64,000 nucleotides of DNA from Streptomyces sp. NBC_00443 (GCF_036014175.1 NZ_CP107917.1:4588001-4652000); one strand, 5' to 3'; numbered from the stretch's first letter, positions 52,529 through 61,799 are shown. Notes: a model not told the origin generated them from the letters alone. Numbers and translations: made by a program.

Positions 52529-54007
52529 GTGAGCATTTCCGAGCCCTTGGACGACCCGTGGGCCGACAGCGGCCCCAGTGATCGTCTGCCTGCCTCCCGC
52601 CGACAGGGCGACAGCGGCCGAGGACGTGACGAGCAGCACGATCGCGGCCGGGAGAACGGTCAGTGGGACGGCGGCGGTTCGGCCTTCGAGCGGGTGCCGC
52701 CGCAGGACCTCGACGCCGAGCAGTCCGTCCTCGGCGGCATGCTCCTGTCCAAGGACGCCATCGCCGATGTCGTCGAGGTCATCAAGGGCCACGACTTCTA
52801 CAAGCCCGCCCACGAGACGATCTTCCAGGCGATCCTCGACGTCTATGCCAAGGGGGAGCCGGCCGACCCCATCACCATTGCCGCCGAGCTCACCAAGCGC
52901 GGCGAGATCAACAAGGTCGGTGGCGCCTCCTATCTCCACACCCTCGTCCAGACGGTGCCCACGGCGGCGAACGCCGAGTACTACGCGGAGATCGTTCACG
53001 AGCGAGCCGTTCTGCGCCGTCTGGTCGAGGCCGGCACCCGCATCACGCAGATGGGATACGCGGCCGACGACGACGTCGACGAGATCGTCAACCGCGCGCA
53101 GGCCGAGATCTACGCGGTCACCGAGCAACGGACCAGCGAGGACTATCTGCCGCTCGGCGACATCATGGAGGGCGCGCTCGACGAGATCGAGGCGATCGGC
53201 TCCCGTACCGGCGAGATGACGGGCGTGCCCACCGGGTTCACGGACCTCGACTCGCTCACCAACGGACTGCACCCGGGCCAGATGGTCGTCATCGCGGCGC
53301 GTCCCGCGATGGGTAAGTCCACGCTCGCGCTGGACTTCGCGCGGGCGGCGTCGATCAAACACAACCTGGCCAGCGTCATCTTCTCCCTGGAAATGGGGCG
53401 TAACGAGATCGCGATGCGTCTGTTGTCGGCCGAGGCGCGCGTGGCGCTGCATCACATGCGTTCCGGCACGATGACGGACGAGGACTGGACGCGCCTGGCG
53501 CGGCGGATGCCCGAGGTCTCGGCGGCACCGCTCTACATCGACGACTCCCCGAACCTGTCGATGATGGAGATCCGTGCGAAGTGCCGTCGCCTGAAGCAGC
53601 GCAACGACATCAAGCTCGTGATCATCGACTATCTGCAGCTGATGCAGGCCGGTGGTTCGAAGCGTTCCGAGAGCCGTCAGCAGGAGGTCTCGGACATGTC
53701 CCGTAACCTCAAGCTCCTGGCCAAGGAGCTGGAGGTCCCGGTGATCGCGCTCTCGCAGCTCAACCGTGGCCCCGAGCAGCGCACGGACAAGAAGCCGATG
53801 GTGTCCGACCTGCGTGAGTCCGGCTCCATCGAGCAGGACGCCGACATGGTGATCCTGCTGCACCGCGAGGACGCCTACGAGAAGGAGTCGCCCCGCGCGG
53901 GCGAGGCGGACATCATCGTGGGCAAGCACCGTAACGGCCCGACGGCGACGATCACGGTCGCCTTCCAGGGGCACTACTCACGATTCGTGGACATGGCGCA
54001 GACCTGA
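52529..54007 (+). CDS. dnaB: Replicative DNA helicase DnaB
   Basis: 492 residues from GTG 52529 with GGGAGGAG 8 bases upstream; the longer frame is rejected. A disordered acidic N-terminus (to about 60) precedes the primase-interacting domain (VPPQDLDAEQSVLGG), linker and RecA-like ATPase with Walker A ARPAMGKSTLAL near residue 260, Walker B VIIDYLQLM and the H4 LSQLNRGPEQR. Hexamer that unwinds the fork. No intein is present. An unusual group of DnaA boxes lies upstream. Confidence 0.97.
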   Translation: MSISEPLDDPWADSGPSDRLPASRRQGDSGRGRDEQHDRGRENGQWDGGGSAFERVPPQDLDAEQSVLGGMLLSKDAIADVVEVIKGHDFYKPAHETIFQAILDVYAKGEPADPITIAAELTKRGEINKVGGASYLHTLVQTVPTAANAEYYAEIVHERAVLRRLVEAGTRITQMGYAADDDVDEIVNRAQAEIYAVTEQRTSEDYLPLGDIMEGALDEIEAIGSRTGEMTGVPTGFTDLDSLTNGLHPGQMVVIAARPAMGKSTLALDFARAASIKHNLASVIFSLEMGRNEIAMRLLSAEARVALHHMRSGTMTDEDWTRLARRMPEVSAAPLYIDDSPNLSMMEIRAKCRRLKQRNDIKLVIIDYLQLMQAGGSKRSESRQQEVSDMSRNLKLLAKELEVPVIALSQLNRGPEQRTDKKPMVSDLRESGSIEQDADMVILLHREDAYEKESPRAGEADIIVGKHRNGPTATITVAFQGHYSRFVDMAQT

Positions 54008-54085
54008 TCGGGGTCCGCACGCGGGGATGGCGAGCCTCGGGGATATGCGCTCGACTCCCGTTGGCCGACGGGGTGGACTGGGGCC

Positions 54086-55477
54086 ATGACGACACCTCAG
54101 GAAGATCTGCTCCCTGCCACGCGTCGAGCGCTGCTGCACCGCATCGCAGTGGCCCAGGCCGAAGGACGCACGCCCTCGCTGGTCGCCGCGGTCGTACGGG
54201 ACGGTCGGGCGGTGTGGCACGGCTCGCGTACCTCGGTGGACGGGCACGGGCCGGACGAGAACGTGCAGTACCGCATCGGCTCCATCACCAAGACCTTCAC
54301 CGCCGTTCTCGTCCTGCGCCTGCGCGACGAGGGCCTGCTGGCCCTCGGGGACCGGTTGGAGAAGCATCTGCCGGGCACGGCAGCGGGGGAGGCCACGATC
54401 GCCGAACTGCTCGCGCACACCAGCGGGCTGGCGGCCGAGACGCCCGGATCCTGGTGGGAGCGGACCCCTGGATCACTGCGCCCCGAGCTCTCCGACGTCC
54501 TGGGCGAGCAACCCTTCCTGTATCCGTCCGGCCGCCGCTTCCACTACTCGAACTCCGGCTACACGTTGCTGGGCGCTCTGGTCGAGAAGCTGCGCGACGC
54601 TCCGTGGGAGGACGTACTCCGGCGTGAAGTGCTCGAACCCCTGGGACTGAGCCGGACGAGTACACGACCGCAGGCACCGCATGCCGGCGGCTGGGCGGTC
54701 CATCCCTGGGCCGATGTGATGCTTCCCGAGCCCCTCGAAGACCTCGGTCGGATGGCCCCGGCCGGTCAACTCTGGTCGACAACCGCCGACTTGGGGAACT
54801 TCGCCGCGTTCCTGATCAAGGGCGATGTCCGTGTGCTGAGCGCCGAGTCGCTGCGGGAGATGAGGACACCGGCGGCACCGTCGGAGGCGGCGGATGTGGC
54901 GAGTGGGTACGCGTACTGCCTGGGCCTGGAGATCCGGCGTCAGGACGGCAGGACCCTCATTGGGCACTCGGGATCCCTGCCGGGCTTCCTCGCCTGCCTC
55001 ACTGCCGGCGTGGAGGACGATCTCGCAGCCATCGTGCTGACCAACTGCACCTCGGGCCCGCTGCTGTTCACGGTCGCCGCCGACCTCGTCCGGATCGTCG
55101 CCGAAGCCGAGCCCCGCTTCCCCGAGCCGTGGCGTCCGATGACCGAGGCCGGCGCCATGCACCTGGAGTTGGCCGGTCAGTGGTACTGGGGGACACACGC
55201 CTTCGCGCTGCGGCTGACGGCCGACGGGCTGCTCTCCTTGGAGCCGCTGTCGGGCAAGGGCCGCCGCTCGCGGTTCCGAGCCAACGGTGACGGCACATGG
55301 ACAGGCCTGGAGGGCTACTACGCCGGCGAGCGCCTGAGGGCCCTACGACGCCCCGACGGGACCGTGGACCATCTGGACCTAGGGTCGTTCGTCTTCACGC
55401 GTCAGCCATACGACGAGGGGGCTGCTGTGCCGGGCGGTGTGGATCCGGAGGGGTGGCGGGGGATCGGCACGGCCTGA
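54086..55477 (+). CDS. Serine beta-lactamase-like hydrolase (class C / DD-peptidase fold)
   Basis: 463 residues. Penicillin-binding-fold motifs: SITK at 66-69 (nucleophile S66, K69), YSN at 154-156 and HSG near 293. Followed by a C-terminal beta-rich domain of about 120 residues (HLELAGQWYWGTHAFAL) common in esterase-like members. No signal peptide, so a cytoplasmic esterase or peptidase is likelier than a secreted beta-lactamase. Confidence 0.88.
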   Translation: MTTPQEDLLPATRRALLHRIAVAQAEGRTPSLVAAVVRDGRAVWHGSRTSVDGHGPDENVQYRIGSITKTFTAVLVLRLRDEGLLALGDRLEKHLPGTAAGEATIAELLAHTSGLAAETPGSWWERTPGSLRPELSDVLGEQPFLYPSGRRFHYSNSGYTLLGALVEKLRDAPWEDVLRREVLEPLGLSRTSTRPQAPHAGGWAVHPWADVMLPEPLEDLGRMAPAGQLWSTTADLGNFAAFLIKGDVRVLSAESLREMRTPAAPSEAADVASGYAYCLGLEIRRQDGRTLIGHSGSLPGFLACLTAGVEDDLAAIVLTNCTSGPLLFTVAADLVRIVAEAEPRFPEPWRPMTEAGAMHLELAGQWYWGTHAFALRLTADGLLSLEPLSGKGRRSRFRANGDGTWTGLEGYYAGERLRALRRPDGTVDHLDLGSFVFTRQPYDEGAAVPGGVDPEGWRGIGTA

Positions 55478-55490
55478 CGGTTCAGGTGAG

Positions 55491-55514
55491 CGCCTGTTTC
55501 ACGTGAAACAGGCG
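55491..55514. terminator. Perfect 24-bp palindrome centred on parS
   Basis: Arms 55491-55502 and 55503-55514 are exact reverse complements; the centre 55496-55509 is parS. Converging genes on both sides, so it may also terminate. Confidence 0.7.
55496..55509. promoter_or_regulatory. parS site
   Basis: Exact GTTTCACGTGAAAC between the hydrolase and GNAT genes. Confidence 0.9.
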
Positions 55515-55522
55515 TTCTGTGG

Positions 55523-55975
55523 TCACAGCTGGATCTTGAAGCCCAAGTGCGAGGCTGTAAAGCCGAGCCGCTCATAGAAGCGGTGGGCGTCGGTACGGGA
55601 CTTGTCGGTGGTCAGCTGTACCAACTGGCAGTTCTGACGCCGGGATTCGGCGACCGCCCACTCGATGAGCTGTGTACCCAGGCCGCTGCCGCGCTCGTCG
55701 GCGTGGATCCGCACACCTTCGATGATGGATCGGGTCGCGCCCATGCGGGACAGCCCGGGAATGATCGTGAGCTGGAGAGTGCCGATGACGCGGCCTTCGC
55801 GGACGGCCACGACCAGGTGCTGGTTCGGATCGGCGCTGAGCCGTTCCAGGGCGTCCAGGTAAGGGGCCAGGTCGTCCGGTGACTCACGCTGTGCACCCAG
55901 CGGATCGTCCGCGAGCATGCCGACGATCGCGGAAACATCATCGGCGACGGCGGCTCGTATCTCAAGATCTCCCAT
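55523..55975 (-). CDS. GNAT-family N-acetyltransferase
   Basis: 150 residues, one GNAT domain. Acetyl-CoA loop HADERGSGLGTQLIEWA near residue 95 and the C-terminal HRFYERLGFTASHLGFK are typical. The N-terminal part is IRAAVADDVSAIVGML. Substrate unknown. Ends 14 bases from the parS palindrome. Confidence 0.9.
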   Translation of the reverse strand: MGDLEIRAAVADDVSAIVGMLADDPLGAQRESPDDLAPYLDALERLSADPNQHLVVAVREGRVIGTLQLTIIPGLSRMGATRSIIEGVRIHADERGSGLGTQLIEWAVAESRRQNCQLVQLTTDKSRTDAHRFYERLGFTASHLGFKIQL

Positions 55976-56000
55976 GCCCGCACCCTATGCGGACGGGCTC

Positions 56001-56459
56001 TCAGGCGGGGATGCGGAGCATCTCGACGGCTCGGACCAGCGGGGCCAGCTCGGGGTTGGTCGCGGCCTCGTCGAGGGCCTGGCGCAGTGCTTTGTCGTTG
56101 GTGGGCCGTGCCTCTTCGAGGAGGGTGAGGCCTGCTTCGGTGACGTCGGTGTAGATGCCGCGGCGGTCGGTGGGGCAGAGGTAGCGCGAGAGCAGGCCGC
56201 GGTCCTCGAGCCGGGTGACGAGTCGGGTGGTGGCGCTCTGGCTGAGGACCACGGCGTCGGCGACCTGCTTCATCTGCAGGTGGCCGCCTTCGCCGCTGTG
56301 CTGGCGGCTGAGCACGTCGAGCAGGGAGTACTCGCGCACGCTCAGGTCGTGCCCGGTCTGCAGGGCGCGCTCGATCTGCGCCTCGATCCTCCCGTGCAGC
56401 AGGGACAGGGCGCACCAGCCCTGGGCGAGCGCGGTGAGCGCGGGGTCCGTGGCAGTCAT
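56001..56459 (-). CDS. MarR-family transcriptional regulator
   Basis: 152 residues from ATG 56459 with GGAGGAAA upstream; a longer frame to 56576 would cross the operator. Winged helix: VLSQSATTRLVTRLEDRGLLS with wing DRRGIYTDVTEAG. Divergent from the MFS gene, so it probably represses that exporter and is released by a drug or phenolic. Confidence 0.9.
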   Translation of the reverse strand: MTATDPALTALAQGWCALSLLHGRIEAQIERALQTGHDLSVREYSLLDVLSRQHSGEGGHLQMKQVADAVVLSQSATTRLVTRLEDRGLLSRYLCPTDRRGIYTDVTEAGLTLLEEARPTNDKALRQALDEAATNPELAPLVRAVEMLRIPA

Positions 56460-56520
56460 GCCGTTTCCTCCGTCCTGAAGTGGCTGAAGCCAGAGTGGAG
56501 CCGTATCACAATAGTCGGCG

Positions 56521-56550
56521 CTTGCAAGTATGACGCGTCTGCAAGTATTG
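56521..56550. promoter_or_regulatory. Candidate MarR operator
   Basis: CTTGCAAGTAT (56521-56531) and CTGCAAGTATTG (56539-56550) share TGCAAGTAT, 18 bp apart; CTTGCAAG is itself a palindrome. Located between the divergent MarR and MFS starts. Confidence 0.55.
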
Positions 56551-56599
56551 TCATCAAACGTAAAGCGCTCCTGCAATCTTCTGGAAGGTGTACCCCTTC

Positions 56600-57820
56600 A
56601 TGCCTCTCGCGCTTCTGGCCCTCGCGATCGGGGCCTTCGGAATCGGCACGACCGAGTTCGTGATCATGGGCTTGCTGCCTGAGGTCGCGGGCGACTTCGG
56701 GGTCACCATCCCCACCGCCGGGCTGCTTGTGACCGGCTACGCGCTCGGCGTGGTCCTCGGCGCTCCCCTGATGACCGTGCTCGGCACCAAGGTCTCCCGC
56801 AAGCGGATGCTCATGCTGCTGATGGGACTGTTCATCGCCGGCAACCTGCTGTCCGCTCTCGCACCCAGCTTCTCCGTCATGCTGATCGGGCGTGTGGTCG
56901 CCTCGCTCGCCCACGGTGCCTTCTTCGGCATCGGCTCGGTCGTCGCGGCCGATCTGGTCGCCCCGAACAAGAAGGCCGGGGCCATCGCGATGATGTTCAC
57001 CGGTCTGACCGTCGCGAATGTGGTCGGCGTCCCGCTGGGCACGTTCGTCGGGCAGTCCGCCGGCTGGCGGGTCACCTTCGGCCTCGTCGCCGCCCTCGGG
57101 GTGGTCGGTCTGGCCGGGATCGCCAAGCTCGTCCCCGACATGCCCAAGGCCCAGGGCGTTCAGCTGCGCCACGAGCTGGCCGCGTTCAAGAACGCCCAGG
57201 TCCTGCTCGCCATGGCGATGACGGTCCTCGGCTTCGGCGGCGTCTTTGCAGCCATCACCTACATCGCGCCGATGATGACCCATGTCGCCGGCTTCGCAGA
57301 CGGCTCCGTCACCTGGCTGCTGGTCCTCTTCGGGCTCGGCATGGTCGGCGGCAACCTCATCGGCGGCAAGTACGCCGACCGCGCGCTGATGCCCATGCTG
57401 TACGTCTCTTTGGGCGCCCTCGCCGTCGTGCTCGCGCTCTTCACGCTCACGGCGCACAACAAGGTCCTCGCGGGCATCACCATCGCGCTGATCGGCGCCC
57501 TGGGCTTCGCCACGGTCCCCCCACTGCAGAAGCGCGTCCTCGACCAGGCACATGGCGCCCCGACGCTGGCCTCGGCCGTGAACATCGGCGCCTTCAACCT
57601 CGGCAACGCCCTCGCCGCCTGGCTCGGCGGCATGGTCATCGCGGCCGGCTACGGCTACACGTCCCCCAACTGGGTGGGCGCCGCTCTCGCCGCGGCCGCA
57701 CTGCTGCTCGCGTTCCTCTCGGCCGCGCTGGAGCGCCGTGACGGAGCATCCGCCGGCACGGTCGTCACGAGCGCCGGGCCCGCCGAGTCCGCGGAGCAGC
57801 GCGCCGTCGTACACCACTGA
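56600..57820 (+). CDS. MFS exporter, AraJ/sugar-efflux type
   Basis: 406 residues from ATG 56600 (in-frame GTG 56588 has a worse context). Twelve helices; GTTEFVIMGLLPEVAGDFGV at the start is the marker of the AraJ/YdhP DHA1 subfamily, with loop motif GAPLMTVLGTKVSRKRML. Likely controlled by the divergent MarR repressor. Substrate unknown. Confidence 0.9.
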   Translation: MPLALLALAIGAFGIGTTEFVIMGLLPEVAGDFGVTIPTAGLLVTGYALGVVLGAPLMTVLGTKVSRKRMLMLLMGLFIAGNLLSALAPSFSVMLIGRVVASLAHGAFFGIGSVVAADLVAPNKKAGAIAMMFTGLTVANVVGVPLGTFVGQSAGWRVTFGLVAALGVVGLAGIAKLVPDMPKAQGVQLRHELAAFKNAQVLLAMAMTVLGFGGVFAAITYIAPMMTHVAGFADGSVTWLLVLFGLGMVGGNLIGGKYADRALMPMLYVSLGALAVVLALFTLTAHNKVLAGITIALIGALGFATVPPLQKRVLDQAHGAPTLASAVNIGAFNLGNALAAWLGGMVIAAGYGYTSPNWVGAALAAAALLLAFLSAALERRDGASAGTVVTSAGPAESAEQRAVVHH

Positions 57821-57946
57821 GCCGGCCCGTGTGCGGGGTCAGGGCCGCCCCCGCGCATCCGGCCCCGTGACAGCCCACACCGGAACCTCAACACCACGCC
57901 TTCGCACCACACATCAACCTTCGCACCGCACATCAAGGAGACTCCC

Positions 57947-58369
57947 ATGAGCACCACCAGCGCCGTCACGCCCCTGACGACCCAGGACGCCGACCTCCTC
58001 GTCGCCACCGCTCACCGTGCCGCCGAGGCCGCCGGAGTGACCGTCAGCGTCACCGTCCTCGATGCCGGTGGCCACCTGCTCGAGTTCCGGCGGAACGACC
58101 GGGCCGTGCTGATCTCCGGAGAGACCAGCACCCGCAAGGCCTACACGGCACTCCAGCTCAACGCTCCCACCGCCGATCTCGTCGAGGCCGTACAGCCGGG
58201 TGGCCCGTTCCATACCCTGCCCACCGCCCTGGACCGACCGCTGCTGTTCATCGTCGGCGGTGTGCCGATCCATCGGGACGGCCGGCTGATCGGCGCGATC
58301 GGCGTGGGCGGCGGTGCCCCCGAGCAGGACCACCAGTTCGCGACGGCCGCAGTCGAGGCGCTTGCCTGA
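57947..58369 (+). CDS. GlcG/HbpS-like (DUF336) protein
   Basis: 140 residues. Contains the DUF336 core (VTVLDAGGHLLEFRRND, TSTRKAYTALQ, PIHRDGRLIGAIGVGGG) shared by GlcG and the extracellular haem-binding HbpS of Streptomyces. No signal peptide is seen, so it is probably cytoplasmic, unlike HbpS. Role unknown; haem or cofactor binding is possible. Confidence 0.85.
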   Translation: MSTTSAVTPLTTQDADLLVATAHRAAEAAGVTVSVTVLDAGGHLLEFRRNDRAVLISGETSTRKAYTALQLNAPTADLVEAVQPGGPFHTLPTALDRPLLFIVGGVPIHRDGRLIGAIGVGGGAPEQDHQFATAAVEALA

Positions 58370-58419
58370 CGGCACACCGCATCAGCGGGACACGCCGTCA
58401 AGGCACCCCACCAACAAGG

Positions 58420-58450
58420 ACACGCCGGCTCCCGACGGGGACCGGCGTGT
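58420..58450. terminator. Terminator between converging GlcG-like and GNAT genes
   Basis: ACACGCCGG (58420-58428) pairs perfectly with 58442-58450. Confidence 0.6.
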
Positions 58451-58517
58451 TCCATGACCGCCTCCGCCTACAGCGCCTCAGCGCGTAGCCGACTGCCTCA
58501 GCGCGCAGCCGACTACC

Positions 58518-59456
58518 TCAGCCCGCCGCCACCGTCACCGGAGCGAATCGCCGGGTCCAGTCGCCGGGCAGCTCCGAGATGCCGTACGTCATCACCGAGT
58601 TGAAGGCGACGGACGCCAGACCGTGCTCCTTCGCCCAGCTGAGCAGTTCCTCGTGGCGTACGTCGATGTCGGTGCGCAGCGGGCGGTCGGTGTGGGTGGC
58701 GAGGGAGGCGATGAGCGCCTTCGCGGTCTCCGTGTCGCGGGCGACCAGTGGGCCAACGACCTGTGTGTCCATGTTGGGCCAGGCGCCCGCGTATCCGATG
58801 AGACGGCCGTTCTCCTCGGCGACGCGCAACCGGTCGGTGAAGGCGGGGAGCCTTGTGATGATGTGCGTGCGATCCGTTCCGAACACCTCCTCGTCGAGCC
58901 GGACGATCGCGCTGAGGTCCTCGGCGGTGGCCGCGCGCGTGGCGACCGAGGGCCCCGCAGCATCGGTCCTGAAGTGCCCGCGCAGCATCTCCGCGCGTCC
59001 GGTGACCTTGAAGCCGAGTTCCTCGTACAGCGCTTGGCCGTTCGGCGTCGCGTGCAGCGTCAGGGGCGTCGTGGCCATCATGGAGACGACGTGACGCATG
59101 AGTCGACGCCCGACGCCCTGGCGTGCATGACGCTCGGCGACCAGGAGCATGCCAATGGCACCCAGATCGGGGCGGGCCCGCGGTCCGTAATCCGTGACGA
59201 CACAGGCGCTGACAAGCCCGCCGACGGGGTCGTCGATCCCGTAGCCCTTCCCGGCTGTCAGAAGAAACTGCCACTTGTGTTCCTCACGGGGCCAGCCCCG
59301 GTCCTCGGACAAGTCGGCGCAGGCGGTGAGGTCGCGAGGCGTCAGACGGCGGATGGGCAGAGCGGCGAGGGAAGGAGTCGGCACGCAGGTCAGGCTGTCT
59401 GACGACTGCCCTGGTCGTCCAGCCGTTTCCGGTGAGACGTACGAGCTTTTGGCCAT
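58518..59456 (-). CDS. Tandem GNAT N-acetyltransferase
   Basis: 312 residues. Two GNAT-like halves: residues about 35-160 with acetyl-CoA motif ERHARQGVGRRLMRHV, and about 175-300 (LSAIVRLDEEVFGTDR, AKALIASLATHTDR) resembling the C-terminal GNAT domain of Eis-type proteins. ATG 59456 is kept though only GCGGGG precedes it; GTG 59384 is an alternative start. Substrate unknown. Confidence 0.85.
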   Translation of the reverse strand: MAKSSYVSPETAGRPGQSSDSLTCVPTPSLAALPIRRLTPRDLTACADLSEDRGWPREEHKWQFLLTAGKGYGIDDPVGGLVSACVVTDYGPRARPDLGAIGMLLVAERHARQGVGRRLMRHVVSMMATTPLTLHATPNGQALYEELGFKVTGRAEMLRGHFRTDAAGPSVATRAATAEDLSAIVRLDEEVFGTDRTHIITRLPAFTDRLRVAEENGRLIGYAGAWPNMDTQVVGPLVARDTETAKALIASLATHTDRPLRTDIDVRHEELLSWAKEHGLASVAFNSVMTYGISELPGDWTRRFAPVTVAAG

Positions 59457-60086
59457 GTCATGCCCCGCCGCACAGCCCTCTGATAGACGCTGGGTGTTTC
59501 ACGTGAAACATGGACGAACGGCGAGCATCCATGAAGTGCGTCGGGAGGGCCAATCAACGCGTACCGCCAACCGGCCGGACCCGCGACCCGCGCCTACACC
59601 GGACTCGCGCGCCGCTCCCACATGGGGATGGATCTGCGGGAAGCCTACGAATTGGTGCGCAGCATCCGGTAATTGAAGGAATTGCTCGTTCGTCCCCTCG
59701 CCCAATTCGTGAGGGAGCAAGGGGGGACTTGTGATCGGGGCAGCGGCCGGTATGGTCGAGTCCGGTTCGTGTCCGAGCCGTGATCGGACTGTCGACGCGG
59801 ACCGAGCGCAAGGCAATGCAGCGTAACCGGACGGAGAGATCGAAGACCCGCATTCTCGGTTATGCGGCCTGTGTGCCCACACGCAGTGGGATCCTGCGGT
59901 GAGAGTACTGGGGCCAATGTCACACTCTCGCCTTACTTGTCCGTACTGAGCGTGAATTCGGGTTGAATGTGGCCGCATTGGTCGCGGCAACGAACGGGGA
60001 TGAGTAAGGCGTCGCGGGGGAAGCAGGCACCTTCCAACCGGGGAAGTGCGTAGACCGACCGAAAGATGTTCGAGGCGAGGCACACC
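59457..60086. other. Gene-poor 630-base spacer before the flavohaemoglobin gene
   Basis: Contains a parS near its left end and presumably the promoter of the flavohaemoglobin gene. Long frames on both strands look like GC-driven noise. A short frame ending at 59672 reads as protein but has no good start (see findings). Confidence 0.5.
59496..59509. promoter_or_regulatory. parS site
   Basis: Exact GTTTCACGTGAAAC 40 bases upstream of the tandem GNAT start. The outermost exact parS in the window. Confidence 0.9.
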
Positions 60087-61799
60087 ATGGACGCTCCGAC
60101 CACCACGTCGGCCGACAACGGCACTTCCGGCGGCGGGGGCGGCTGGTTCACGCCGCGCAAGCAGCCGGAGACTTCTCCGGGCGCCGAACAGGAGGCGGCA
60201 GAGGGCAGCCGCCTGGCGGCGATGCGCCCGGTGGGCCGGACGGCGGCAGGCGACGGCCCGGCCACGCCGCCCCAGAACACCACACAGCCCACCACCGCGG
60301 CCGGCCCACCACAGCCCGCCGCGACGGCTCATCCGCCCGGGCACACCCCTGCGGACGTCGGCTCCGATCCCGCAGGACCGGGACCCGTCATCCGCCCGTA
60401 CGCGGAACGCGGGGCGTCGGCCCCGATATCGACGCCCGACGCGACCGCCCCGAGTCACATACAGCCCACGCTGTCGACGCCCGCCCACATCCCGTACTCA
60501 GGCCAAGCCGCGCAAGCCACCGCTCAGGCTCCGCAAGGCTCCGCCCAAGCCACCGCAGCCCGCCCGGAGATGCAGGCCGCCCAGGCCACCACAGCACGGT
60601 CGGAGACACCGGGCCCCGCGCCTCTCGCATCGCCCTCCCCCCAACTGCGCGTGCCGACCCAGCGCCCCGCTCCGGCCCAACCCGTCTCCCCGGACGCCGT
60701 CCTGATCCGCCGGACGATGGCCGAGGTCGGCCCCGTGGCCGACAAGGTCACTTCCTACTTCTACGCGCTGCTCTTCGTACGCCACCCCGATCTGCGTTCC
60801 CTCTTCCCGGCCGCGATGGACACCCAGCGGGACCGGCTGCTCAAGGCGCTGCTCACCGCGGCCGAGCACATCGACAACACCCCTGTCCTCGTCGACTACC
60901 TGCAGAACCTGGGCCGCGGACACCGCAAGTACGGCACCCGGCCCGAGCACTACCCAGCCGTCGGCGAGTGCCTCATCGGCGCGCTGGGCAAGTACGCCGC
61001 CGGAATCTGGGACGGCGAGATGGAGGCCGCCTGGGTCCGGGCGTACACGACGATCTCGCAGGTCATGATCGACGCGGCGGCGGCGGACGAACTGCGCGCC
61101 CCCGCCTGGTGGTACGCAGAGGTCGTCTCGCACGACCTCAGAACCTCGGACGTCGCGGTCCTCACTGTCCGCCCCGACCAGCCGTATCCCTTCCTCGCCG
61201 GGCAGTACACGAGCGTGGAGACACCCTGGTGGCCCAGGATCTGGCGGCACTACTCATTCGCCTCGGCGCCCCGCTCGGACGGCCTGCTGTCGTTCCATGT
61301 GAAGGCGGTGCCCGCGGGCTGGGTCTCCAACGCGCTGGTGCACCGCGCCCGGCCGGGAGACATCATCCGGCTCGGCCCGCCGGCCGGTTCGATGACCGTG
61401 GACCACACCACCGACAGCGGGCTGCTCTGCGTGGGCGGAGGCACCGGCATAGCGCCCATCAAGGCACTGGTCGAGGACGTCGCCGAGCACGGTGAACGGC
61501 GATCGGTCGAGGTCTTCTACGGCGCCCGCACCAACCAGGATCTGTACGACATCGACACGATGCTCCGGCTCCAGCAGTCCCACCCCTGGCTGCATGTCCG
61601 CCCTGTGGTGGACCGGCATGGCCTGCTCCAGCTTCCCGAAGCCATACGCGAGTACGGGCCGTGGGCCGAGTACGACGCCTATGTCTCCGGACCGCCCGGC
61701 ATGATCCGCAGTGGCGTCGACGCCCTCAGGGGCATCGGCATGCCGTTCGAGCGCATACGCCATGACTCTGTGGAGGAACTCGTCACCGCCGGGGACTGA
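60087..61799 (+). CDS. Flavohaemoglobin-like protein with long N-terminal extension
   Basis: 570 residues from ATG 60087 with GAGGCGAGG upstream. About 200 residues of Pro/Ala/Gln-rich disordered tail come first. A globin domain follows (about 205-340; RRTMAEVGPVADKVTSYFY, proximal-His region GRGHRKYG), then the ferredoxin-reductase module: FAD-binding RHYSFAS, NAD(P)-binding GGGTGIAPIKALVED. In family members these oxidise NO to nitrate or reduce it. Standard Hmp is about 400 residues, so the extension is unusual. Confidence 0.9.
   Translation: MDAPTTTSADNGTSGGGGGWFTPRKQPETSPGAEQEAAEGSRLAAMRPVGRTAAGDGPATPPQNTTQPTTAAGPPQPAATAHPPGHTPADVGSDPAGPGPVIRPYAERGASAPISTPDATAPSHIQPTLSTPAHIPYSGQAAQATAQAPQGSAQATAARPEMQAAQATTARSETPGPAPLASPSPQLRVPTQRPAPAQPVSPDAVLIRRTMAEVGPVADKVTSYFYALLFVRHPDLRSLFPAAMDTQRDRLLKALLTAAEHIDNTPVLVDYLQNLGRGHRKYGTRPEHYPAVGECLIGALGKYAAGIWDGEMEAAWVRAYTTISQVMIDAAAADELRAPAWWYAEVVSHDLRTSDVAVLTVRPDQPYPFLAGQYTSVETPWWPRIWRHYSFASAPRSDGLLSFHVKAVPAGWVSNALVHRARPGDIIRLGPPAGSMTVDHTTDSGLLCVGGGTGIAPIKALVEDVAEHGERRSVEVFYGARTNQDLYDIDTMLRLQQSHPWLHVRPVVDRHGLLQLPEAIREYGPWAEYDAYVSGPPGMIRSGVDALRGIGMPFERIRHDSVEELVTAGD

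Noticed and set aside
52529..54007. Intein in dnaB
   Set aside because: The Walker A and following motifs are continuous and the protein is of normal length.
59499..60488. 329-codon minus-strand frame over the spacer and the flavohaemoglobin tail
   Set aside because: Overlaps a real gene's start, has repetitive Arg/Gly composition and spans parS.
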